A stretch of 64,000 nt of DNA from WGAL01 sp964570865 (GTDB taxonomy: Bacteria; Bacteroidota; Ignavibacteria; Ignavibacteriales; Melioribacteraceae): positions 1 through 64,000 of the forward strand of contig CAZMZM010000002.1 of NCBI GenBank assembly GCA_964570865.1. The letters run 5' to 3'. The translations under genes and the position numbers were made by a program. Positions 19,660 to 27,410 of this stretch are shown piece after piece. The notes under the pieces were generated by a model. It saw only the letters and a list, made by a program, of their open reading frames with translations, searched no databases and was not told the origin of the DNA. Numbering within the stretch: the first letter of the stretch is position 1; the number at the start of each line of letters is the position of its first letter.

Positions 19660-19779
19660 AATTTAACTACCTGTATTTGTTAACCGAATAATTAGCTATT
19701 ATTATTGCTTTAGACTTCAAATATGGCTAATATGAAAAGAAAAGTCAAGAAATAGTATTAGAACAAAAATAAAATTCTT

Positions 19780-19812
19780 TAAAAAATAAAAGCCCGTAAA
19801 AACGGGCCTTTT
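19780..19812 (-). terminator. Rho-independent terminator of rpmB
   Basis: Stem GCCCGT (19792-19797) / ACGGGC (19802-19807) with a 4-base loop. On the minus strand it is followed by a T-rich stretch. It lies 30 bases past the rpmB stop. Confidence 0.75.
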
Positions 19813-19836
19813 AATTATAATCTAACATTATTCTAA

Positions 19837-20076
19837 CTATCTTACCTTGATTTTTTTATCGCGAATCATTTTCGCTAAATCTGCAGTACCGTTTTTAGCA
19901 ATAGTGCGTAAGGCTCTTGTTGATAATTTAACGGTAACAAATTTATTTAATTCTTGTACCCAAATTCTTTTCTTTTGCAAATTAGGTAAAAATCTTCTTT
20001 TCGTATGATTGTGAGCATGGGAAATACTGTTTCCGCTTTTTGGTCCCACACCGGTTACTTCACATCTTCTTGACAT
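19837..20076 (-). CDS. rpmB: 50S ribosomal protein L28
   Basis: The 79-residue basic protein matches L28: start MSRRCEVTGVGPKSGNSISHAHNHTKRR is the family signature (C-x-V-T-G, SHAxN-T-R), followed by KRIWVQELN and STRALRTIAKNG. It is the form without the extra zinc-binding cysteines. Monocistronic, with its own terminator; it lies between ferritin and bioY on the minus strand. Confidence 0.96.
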   Translation of the reverse strand: MSRRCEVTGVGPKSGNSISHAHNHTKRRFLPNLQKKRIWVQELNKFVTVKLSTRALRTIAKNGTADLAKMIRDKKIKVR

Positions 20077-20155
20077 ATTATACTCCAGCCTAAAATTATT
20101 ATTACAGTCTTAAATTATAATAGATTTTCTTAAAAAATGCAAATAAATCTGTAAA

Positions 20156-20656
20156 TCATTCTACGGTTGAACCTCTTTCGCCCAATTCTTTATCCAAAAA
20201 GTAAAAACTTTCCTTACTTTCTCCAATCATTTTGAATTTATCGATAATTTCAGTTACAGTAGAGACTTCTTCAATTTGCTCGGTTACAAACCACTGCAAA
20301 AAGATGTTAGTTGCATAATCTTTTTCTTCAATTGCAACTGTAACCAAATCATTAATTAACTTTGTTACATATAGCTCATGTTTCTTGGCAGCTTCAAATA
20401 CTTCGAGCGGGGATTCCCACTCACATTTCGGTTTATCTATTGCTTCTAATATCACTCTGCCGCTTACATCAAGCATGTAGTTGTAGAATTTCATCGCATG
20501 AGCGTATTCTTCTTCGGCTTGAGTTCTCATCCAGGTTGCAAAGCCTTTGTACCCCGAATTTTCAAAATAAGCTGACATTGATAAATATAGGTAAGAAGAA
20601 TATAGTTCAGCATTTATTTGCTTATTCAATTCATTTGCCATTCTTTCGGTTATCAT
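20156..20656 (-). CDS. ftnA: Ferritin (non-haem iron storage)
   Basis: This 166-residue four-helix protein carries the bacterial ferritin ferroxidase residues: E17 (INAELYSSYLYLSM), E50 and H53 (EEEYAHAMKF), E94 and Q127/E130 (VTEQIEEVSTV). It oxidises Fe(II) and stores it inside a 24-mer. A GGAGCAG-like ribosome site precedes the ATG at 20656. It is divergent from the GH18 gene with a 78-base gap; no Fur-like palindrome is obvious there. Confidence 0.95.
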   Translation of the reverse strand: MITERMANELNKQINAELYSSYLYLSMSAYFENSGYKGFATWMRTQAEEEYAHAMKFYNYMLDVSGRVILEAIDKPKCEWESPLEVFEAAKKHELYVTKLINDLVTVAIEEKDYATNIFLQWFVTEQIEEVSTVTEIIDKFKMIGESKESFYFLDKELGERGSTVE

Positions 20657-20734
20657 AACTGCTCCTTTTTTATTAGTTTATATTTTAATATATATAATAT
20701 TAAAATATTTTTCAATGTAGCTTGTGAGATAATA

Positions 20735-23170
20735 ATGAGAAAGATGCTTTACACACTGATATTGCTTTCCTCAATACTTTTTGCCCAGCAAGAAAGCGCA
20801 CATAAATATTTTTTTGAAAAATTCCATGGGAATTCGGAAGAAGCAAGTATTACGCATATTAACCGGCGTTTACCTGAACCAGGTAAAAACATTAATCTCA
20901 GTTCATCCGTTTTCGGTTTTTTACCCGATTGGGAATTTCTTTCCGGCTCAGCAAATTATCTTCACTTAAACTTACTTTCTCATATCGCCGTTTTTGGTTT
21001 TGAAGCAGATTCACTCGGTAACCTTACACCTCCGTTCGGATGGCCCTGGACAGACTTTATTTCCGTAGCACACCAATCAAATATTAAAGTTCTGATTACA
21101 ATAATCTCATTCAATAACGGAACAACTCATAAGCTGTTAACTAATGAACAAGCTAAACAAAATTTATATAATAACATTTACTCGATTTTATCAACCAACA
21201 ATCTGGATGGTGTAAATATCGATTTTGAAGGATTATACGAATCTGACAGAGGGAGCAATATTACATCATTCCTTGCAGCCCTAAACGAGTTTTTGCCGAA
21301 TGAAATGGAAGTCTCTTTTGATTCCCCCTTTTGGAATTGGGGAGGCTGGGATTTTAACGAATTGGCAGCATCATGTGATTACTTGTTCATAATGGGTTAC
21401 GACGCTTACGGCTCGTGGAGTACAACCTCAGGTCCGTCATCCCCTTTGACGGGTGGTTACGTCAATCTGCAAAATGCTTTGACTTACAACTCGCAATATG
21501 GAACTGTGGTTCAGAATAACCCCGAGAAACTAATTTTAGGCTTTCCGTATTACGGAAATCATTGGACGACTGAATCGAACAGTGAAAGCTCAGATGTAAT
21601 TGAATATATTAGTTCGCTTACTTACCGCACAATAACTTCCGGATTTGAATGGAATGACAAGCAATGGTCAAATGAATATAACACTCCACGGTATGTTTGG
21701 GATGAAACAAAATGCAATCAAATTTGGTTTGATGATGACTCGAGCCTCACATTGAAGTATGAATTTGCAAAACAAAAAAATCTCAAAGGTGTCGGAATTT
21801 GGGCTTTGGGTTTTGACGGAAATCGTACCGAATTATGGGATGCACTAAACTCCGAGTTTGGAAACGGAGCAATGCCTCGTCCTCAACCGCCGGTTGAGTT
21901 TTCCGTTTCCAAAGTAGAACAAACCACTGCTAATATTAGCTTTTCTCAATCTGCAAATGCAGATGGTTATAAAATTTACATTAGCAACGATGGAGTAAAT
22001 TTTTACGATTCGATATTTACTGCTCAAACGGAAGTTACTTATCCGATTACTGAAAACAACAATTTTTATTTCAAAGTTTGTGCGGTTAATTCATCGGGCA
22101 ATTCATTACCGACACATACATTGGGGATTAACTCCGCAGTTTCATCTCAAAACGTTTTGATAGTTGACGGTTTTGACCGATACTATGGAAACAATAACGA
22201 GTTTAGCTTTATTACACGGTACGGGGAGTGTTTAAGTTCGCTCGGTTATAATTATGCGTCATGCAATAACGAATCAATTATTTGCGGAACCGTATTATTG
22301 AATGATTATGACTTTGTTATCTACATGCTGGGAAACGAAAGCCGTGCTTCGGAATCAGTAAACTACTTTGAAGAGAATGCTATTGCGAATTTCCTTAATT
22401 CATCATCACTTCACGGACTTTTTATCTCCGGCTCGGAAATCGGTTACGACATTGGGGACACATCAACTGCCGACGCTCATGATCTGAATTTCTTCAACAA
22501 CGTGCTTCATGCCGATTATATTTCGGACGCACCTGCCGGATTACCGTCGCATTTCTACTCGGTAATTCCGTTAAGTTCAACTCCAGTTTATATGAACCTT
22601 AGCTTTGACGACGGTTCTCACGGCACATACAATGTAGCTTATCCCGATGCGATAAAACCGTTTGACGATTATGCCGTTCCTCTTTCTCAATATGCCGGTT
22701 CCCCTTCCGAAAGCGGGTTTGCGGCGATTGCTTCCTCTAACTCTGTTGGCAACAAAACCGTTTATCTTGCTTTCCCTTTTGAAACCGTTTACCCATTTGA
22801 AGTTCGCAAAGATTTACTTTCCAATATTTTGATTTATCTCGATAACCAAACCGGAACTGATGAAATCGGAAAACTTCCACACAGGTTTTCACTTTCGCAA
22901 AATTTTCCTAATCCTTTCAATCCGACAACTACAATAAAATATTCAATTCCTTCCGTCATTGCGAGGCATAGCGGAACACCCGATAACAATGTTAGTTTAA
23001 CTGTTTATGATGTACTCGGGCGAAAACTTAGAACAATTGTAAACAAAGAACAAACTCCTGGAAATTACTCTGTGAAATTTAATGCAAACTATCTACCAAG
23101 CGGAATATATTTCTACAAATTACAGAGCGGTAATTTCAGCAAAACCCGAAAAATGATTTTGATGAAGTAA
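20735..23170 (+). CDS. Secreted GH18 glycosidase-like protein with T9SS sorting domain
   Basis: A multi-domain protein of 811 residues: signal peptide (LYTLILLSSILFAQ), GH18 chitinase-type barrel (about 55-395) with D158-G-V-N-I-D163-F-E165, the family DxxDxDxE-type active site with E165 as acid, YDAYGSW and GVGIWALGFDG. An FN3-like domain follows (about 405-485), then a Rossmann-like region (about 490-720; VLIVDGFDRY, DYDFVIYMLG) that I cannot name firmly, and a sorting domain (LSQNFPNPFNPTTTIKYS ... MILMK). The substrate may be chitin or peptidoglycan-like glycans. I chose the ATG at 20735, since 39 upstream in-frame residues look non-coding and the signal peptide starts here. Confidence 0.85.
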   Translation: MRKMLYTLILLSSILFAQQESAHKYFFEKFHGNSEEASITHINRRLPEPGKNINLSSSVFGFLPDWEFLSGSANYLHLNLLSHIAVFGFEADSLGNLTPPFGWPWTDFISVAHQSNIKVLITIISFNNGTTHKLLTNEQAKQNLYNNIYSILSTNNLDGVNIDFEGLYESDRGSNITSFLAALNEFLPNEMEVSFDSPFWNWGGWDFNELAASCDYLFIMGYDAYGSWSTTSGPSSPLTGGYVNLQNALTYNSQYGTVVQNNPEKLILGFPYYGNHWTTESNSESSDVIEYISSLTYRTITSGFEWNDKQWSNEYNTPRYVWDETKCNQIWFDDDSSLTLKYEFAKQKNLKGVGIWALGFDGNRTELWDALNSEFGNGAMPRPQPPVEFSVSKVEQTTANISFSQSANADGYKIYISNDGVNFYDSIFTAQTEVTYPITENNNFYFKVCAVNSSGNSLPTHTLGINSAVSSQNVLIVDGFDRYYGNNNEFSFITRYGECLSSLGYNYASCNNESIICGTVLLNDYDFVIYMLGNESRASESVNYFEENAIANFLNSSSLHGLFISGSEIGYDIGDTSTADAHDLNFFNNVLHADYISDAPAGLPSHFYSVIPLSSTPVYMNLSFDDGSHGTYNVAYPDAIKPFDDYAVPLSQYAGSPSESGFAAIASSNSVGNKTVYLAFPFETVYPFEVRKDLLSNILIYLDNQTGTDEIGKLPHRFSLSQNFPNPFNPTTTIKYSIPSVIARHSGTPDNNVSLTVYDVLGRKLRTIVNKEQTPGNYSVKFNANYLPSGIYFYKLQSGNFSKTRKMILMK

Positions 23171-23516
23171 ATTCAACCCCTAATCCCACACTTCTTAATC
23201 AATACAAATTTATCACCGACAAAGTTATTATTATATTAAAATTGTAATCCGAAAATCCACTTTCACTCGAGTATTGTTTTAGAATAGTTTCAATCACAAT
23301 TCTCGGATTGGAAAAAGTGTGTTGATAAAGTTCATATTTTAACTCGGTAAGTAATTCTTTAATTTATGAAATTGCTATTTCCCCTTTATATATTGAACTA
23401 ACATATAAAAAATGCGGTTATTAAAAGATACAACGTCTTAGTTTAAAAGATTTGCATAATATTACTTCTTTACTTATTTTTATTGTTATTCAACCAACAA
23501 ATAGAAAGGAGTTTGC
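23171..23516. other. Intergenic region upstream of the octaheme cytochrome
   Basis: It is 346 bases without a supportable gene. TTTG at 23451 and TATTTTTA at 23475 sit 20 bases apart and loosely resemble the Bacteroidota -33/-7 promoter; this is weak. AATCCGA (near 23247) and TCGGATT (near 23305) are complementary but too far apart to call a hairpin. Confidence 0.5.
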
Positions 23517-25016
23517 ATGGGACTAAAAACTAATTTTTCATTTTCCATTTGGGGGAAAATATTCAATACCTTTATTATTGTTGTTTTTATTGCATCATAC
23601 ACATTTGCGGGAGGATTGGAAAACAACAAAAACTTTAAGATATTGAAAAATTTTAAACCCGCACCAAAGGTATCTAACCAACAATGCTTGGGTTGTCATA
23701 AAGATGATGACCCCGGAATGGTTGCCGATTGGGAACATTCAAAACACGCAAAAGTCGGTGTTGGTTGTGTTCAATGCCACGTTGTTCCCAAAGACTATCC
23801 GACAGCATTTAAAGATCATCCGTTTACCGGCGACAATTGGACGGTTCAAATAGCCGTTTCTTCTGTTACATGTGCTAATTGTCACGAAAAAGAAGTTACC
23901 GAATTTTTGAATTCCGGACACTCTCGCGGAGGAGCTCAATGGCTTGCTCAAAACGGAAGCGGCCACGGTAAAGCTATGACAAAACTGGCTTACGGCTATG
24001 AAGCAATGAAAGGCGGAAAAGGAATTGACCTTAGGTTTATCCATAACAAAGGTAACGATGACATGGATTTTACCGTTACAAATATTTGTATTCAATGCCA
24101 CGGAACAGTGATAAAACTTGACGATGTCGGGAAACCACTTGCTACAACTTGGCCCAATGACGGTATTGCATCTCTTTATCCTGACGGCGGCGTTGGAAAC
24201 TGCTTAAGTTGCCACTCCAGACATAAATTTTCTGCTGCAGAGGCAAGACAGCCCGCAGCTTGCTCCAATTGTCACTTAGGTCCTGACCATCCCGATAAAG
24301 AAGTTTACGAATCAAGTGTTCACGGACATATCTTTGATACAAACGAAGATGATTATAATTTTGAAGTTAGTGAACAAATACCGGGTAAAACACTCAGAGG
24401 AGCAACTTGCTTTACTTGCCATATGAGCAGTATTAATCTTCTTAAATCTACCCATAATGTTTCAAAGAGATTGAAATGGAATTTATGGGCACCAAAAAGC
24501 ATGAAAAGAACCGGAATGGACGAAGAAGCCGGTTGGGCTTGGTGGAATGAAGGTAAAGTTCTGAGAGGTGACCCGAAAGCAGGAAATCCGGATGGACCTG
24601 ATGCGGCAAGAGAAGAAATGGAACAAACATGTAATGCTTGCCATAAAACAACATTTGTTGAAAATTACTTTAAACGTGTTGACCAAGATGTAGTTCTTTA
24701 CAACCAATACAGAGACAAGTCTGTAGAATTATTTAACAAGTTAAAAGAAAAAGGCTTGGTTAAATCTGATGTTTGGGATGACCCGTTCTTTAAATTGATG
24801 TATTATATGTGGCATCATGAAGGTAGAAGAATGAGACAAGGCGCTGCAATGGGAAGCCCTGATTTCGCACACTGGCATGGTGTATTCCAAGTAATGCAAG
24901 ATATTCGTGAAATGCAAAATATCTACGATTATCGTATGAGAAGATTAGATGAGTTAAAAGATGCGAAGAAAGTTCTTGAACTTGAGCCGCCAATGCCTGT
25001 TGTTACTCACGAATAA
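23517..25016 (+). CDS. Octaheme c-type cytochrome, hydroxylamine oxidoreductase (HAO) family
   Basis: The precursor has 499 residues, a signal anchor (about 10-31, ending TFAGG) and exactly eight CxxCH haem sites (C57, C84, C119, C191, C229, C249, C298, C372). Their spacing, the tail YYMWHHEGRRMRQGAAMG and PDFAHWHG fit the HAO/octaheme nitrite or hydroxylamine reductase family. It is a periplasmic multihaem redox enzyme acting on small nitrogen compounds. In oxidative HAO a C-terminal tyrosine cross-links to the catalytic haem; here the likely equivalent in PDF is F450, which favours a reductive enzyme (alignment from memory, inference). AAAGGAG precedes the ATG. No quinol-oxidising partner cytochrome is adjacent. 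A strong terminator follows. Confidence 0.88.
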   Translation: MGLKTNFSFSIWGKIFNTFIIVVFIASYTFAGGLENNKNFKILKNFKPAPKVSNQQCLGCHKDDDPGMVADWEHSKHAKVGVGCVQCHVVPKDYPTAFKDHPFTGDNWTVQIAVSSVTCANCHEKEVTEFLNSGHSRGGAQWLAQNGSGHGKAMTKLAYGYEAMKGGKGIDLRFIHNKGNDDMDFTVTNICIQCHGTVIKLDDVGKPLATTWPNDGIASLYPDGGVGNCLSCHSRHKFSAAEARQPAACSNCHLGPDHPDKEVYESSVHGHIFDTNEDDYNFEVSEQIPGKTLRGATCFTCHMSSINLLKSTHNVSKRLKWNLWAPKSMKRTGMDEEAGWAWWNEGKVLRGDPKAGNPDGPDAAREEMEQTCNACHKTTFVENYFKRVDQDVVLYNQYRDKSVELFNKLKEKGLVKSDVWDDPFFKLMYYMWHHEGRRMRQGAAMGSPDFAHWHGVFQVMQDIREMQNIYDYRMRRLDELKDAKKVLELEPPMPVVTHE

Positions 25017-25040
25017 TTTTATTTGTTTATAAAAATTATA

Positions 25041-25073
25041 AGCCCTTTCCGCATTTGCAGAAAGGGCTTTTTT
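25041..25073 (+). terminator. Rho-independent terminator of the octaheme cytochrome gene
   Basis: Perfect 9-bp stem AGCCCTTTC (25041-25049) / GAAAGGGCT (25060-25068) with a 10-base loop, followed by TTTTT. It starts 25 bases after the stop codon. Confidence 0.9.
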
Positions 25074-25240
25074 ATTTCTTGTCAGAATACTTTTTCGATT
25101 ATTATTTCAACAATCCATTTTAGTTAACCTGACTATTTTATTTTCCTCAATAAAATCAAGGGTTCCACACCCTATTACAAAGAACACCGGTATATTAATC
25201 TGAAATTAGCATGCTTCTCTCCCGAGTTATGAATATTACC

Positions 25241-27094
25241 TTATAGCATCATCGCCGTTTCAAAAGCGGAACGAATTGCGTCCTGAGCCTTTGCCGGCTT
25301 TGATGCATCGCCGATAACGTAAGTTGGTTTACCTAAATTAATATCAGCATAAGGATTATTCGATTTCATTCCTGTAGCCATTACAATTAAATTAATATCG
25401 TTAATCGTAAAAGTTTCCCCGTTACTTTCAAAAATTACTTTATCATTCTCAATCTTTTTTACAATCGAGTTAACATATATTTTAATCTTAGAATTTTTGA
25501 ATGCCTTCAGAGTAAGTTTTCTTTCAATCATCTCCATTCCCCGAGCAATTTCGGAAAACATTTCAATAATAAAAACTTCATTCCCTTTTGCTAATAACTT
25601 GTTGGCAACTTCAGTACCGATTAATCCGCCCCCGATAACAGCAACTCGTTTACCTGCCGGAAGATGTTTCTCCTTAAGGACTTCAGCCCAGTAATAATTA
25701 TGTAACCCTTCAATTGGCGGGACTGTCGGGACAGCTCCCGTGGCAATAATAACTCCGTCATAATCACTTAAGTTTTCCTTCTCAGGATGTGTCATATTCA
25801 GTTTGATATTTTTTTCTTCTATTTCCTTAAAGTAGAAATCAAGAATTTTTTTCAACGTTTGTTTGTGAGGAGGAAGGTAAGCCAAATTAAACTGTCCGCC
25901 CAACTTATCCTCTTCGAACAGTGTAACATCATGCCCGCGTTCAGTCAATGTTAAAGCGGCTTCCATACCGGCAAGCCCGCCTCCGATAACAGCATATTTT
26001 TTTGATGTATCTGCTTCTTCGTAAACAACATCTTCTTTGCCGACTTTTGGATTAACCATACATTGTAAACCTTTTCCCGATTTAACTCCGCCTAAGCAGC
26101 CTTCGGAACATGCCAGACAGGGACGAATATTTCCTCTTACTTTATTTATATATTTTCCAATAAAGTCCGGATCAGCTACCAAAGCTCGTCCAACCGAAAT
26201 ATAATCCGATTTAAATTCACTAAGTAATATGTTCAGATCATCCGCAGTATTAATTTGTCCTACGTAAATTGTATCTATTCCTGCTTTCTCTTTTATTTGT
26301 TTGGCAAACTCCCAAGTCTTCCCTTTGGGAACAAACATATGTTGAAAATACCAGGGAGGCGTACTGCAAACCGTACCTGCCGAAACATGAACCGCTTCAA
26401 CTGATTTTTCCTTTAAAATCTTCGCGAACTTAATCATTTCATCTAATGCTATTCCCCCTTCTATCATTTCATTTCCGCTGATGCGAACAATAACGGGCAA
26501 TAGACAAGCATGTCTAACAGCTTCTAAAATCTGCAAAGGAAATCTGATTCTGTTTTCAAAACTTCCGCCATATTCATCATCTCTATTGTTTACCAAAGGA
26601 GAAAGGAACTGTGCAGCCAAATAACCATGTCCGAATTGAAGTTCAATAATATCAAATCCTGATTGCTCTGCTCTTTTTGCAGCATCTGCAAATAATTGAA
26701 CTGCTTGAGCAATTTCTTCTTTGTCCATCCGTTTAGGAGCAGCTCCCCCCGATTCGCATGCTTTATCTGTAGAGGAAATAAAATAGTTACCTGGAATTTT
26801 AGGGTTTGCCATTCTGCCCGGATGATTTAAATGCGCAATTACTTTAGTATCATATTTATGAATTAATTCGGTTAGCTTTTTTAATCCGTTAATTTTATCA
26901 TCGCTATCAATCCCAATTTGTGTTGGTAACTCACGCAGCCCTTTATCGAGATATAATGGTTCCGGAATTACCGCCCCAAGATACTTGGCACGAAGTTCAT
27001 AAAACTTTAAGTGTTTATTGGTAATAATTCCTGTACCGTTACTGTAGCCCGTTTTTACCGGAGCCAAAATAAATTTATTCTTCAATTCTAACAT
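25241..27094 (-). CDS. Old-yellow-enzyme/2,4-dienoyl-CoA reductase-like FMN, Fe-S, FAD oxidoreductase
   Basis: The 617-residue protein has an N-terminal FMN TIM barrel (about 1-320; VIAHLNHPGR, ELQFGHGYLAAQFLSP, NNRDDEYGGSFENR), a [4Fe-4S] site C326-x2-C-x3-C-x11-C345, and a C-terminal FAD/NAD(P) region with VIGGGLAGMEAA (369-380) and a second nucleotide motif VIGGGLIGTEVA. This is the layout of bacterial FadH and related enoate or trimethylamine dehydrogenases, which reduce unsaturated acyl-CoA or similar compounds. Which substrate is used cannot be read from the sequence. I chose the ATG at 27094, because GAGG lies six bases upstream; a TTG at 27106 and an ATG at 27100 also exist in frame but sit on or next to that site. 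Confidence 0.88.
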   Translation of the reverse strand: MLELKNKFILAPVKTGYSNGTGIITNKHLKFYELRAKYLGAVIPEPLYLDKGLRELPTQIGIDSDDKINGLKKLTELIHKYDTKVIAHLNHPGRMANPKIPGNYFISSTDKACESGGAAPKRMDKEEIAQAVQLFADAAKRAEQSGFDIIELQFGHGYLAAQFLSPLVNNRDDEYGGSFENRIRFPLQILEAVRHACLLPVIVRISGNEMIEGGIALDEMIKFAKILKEKSVEAVHVSAGTVCSTPPWYFQHMFVPKGKTWEFAKQIKEKAGIDTIYVGQINTADDLNILLSEFKSDYISVGRALVADPDFIGKYINKVRGNIRPCLACSEGCLGGVKSGKGLQCMVNPKVGKEDVVYEEADTSKKYAVIGGGLAGMEAALTLTERGHDVTLFEEDKLGGQFNLAYLPPHKQTLKKILDFYFKEIEEKNIKLNMTHPEKENLSDYDGVIIATGAVPTVPPIEGLHNYYWAEVLKEKHLPAGKRVAVIGGGLIGTEVANKLLAKGNEVFIIEMFSEIARGMEMIERKLTLKAFKNSKIKIYVNSIVKKIENDKVIFESNGETFTINDINLIVMATGMKSNNPYADINLGKPTYVIGDASKPAKAQDAIRSAFETAMML

Positions 27095-27410
27095 AATCAT
27101 CCTCAAATTTTAATTAGAAATAATTGTATTTGACAACACAAATATAATTAGTTCCAAAAAAATATTTTCCCGAATACAAATAAATTATTTAGTACTCTTT
27201 TTGGATTTTTTGGGAATGGGAAAAACCTAACTACCTTATTTTACTTTGATTGAAATCCAAAAATATTTTAATTTTTTTTATTCTTGAAACCTAAAATACA
27301 ACTCTTATTTACTTAGTTTTTCAAATAATAATTTGAAAAAAGATTGAAAACTTCCAAAAATATTTTTGTAAATTATTTTTTGCTAAAAATTAATATTCAC
27401 AAAGGTCAAT
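27095..27410. other. Divergent intergenic region with a 24-bp AT palindrome
   Basis: It separates the oxidoreductase from the 600-residue gene and is very AT-rich. It contains a perfect inverted repeat TTTTTCAAAT (27317-27326) / ATTTGAAAAA (27331-27340) with a 4-base centre, about 70 bases before the next ATG. No T run follows, so it is not a terminator; it could be a protein-binding site. No gene seen. Confidence 0.5.

Noticed and set aside
19660..19720. GTTAAC element upstream of bioY resembling a BirA operator half-site
   Set aside because: The BirA operator needs a second half about 15 bases away; none is there, and GTTAAC alone is a common palindrome.
20618..20734. Extended N-terminus of the GH18 protein
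   Set aside because: The extra 39 residues hide the signal peptide inside the protein and overlap the ferritin promoter region and start; the ATG at 20735 is better.
23240..23330. Hairpin from AATCCGA and TCGGATT upstream of the octaheme cytochrome gene
   Set aside because: The arms are short and about 50 bases apart, and the other matching pair (CACTTT/AAAGTG) crosses them, so no stable simple structure is expected.
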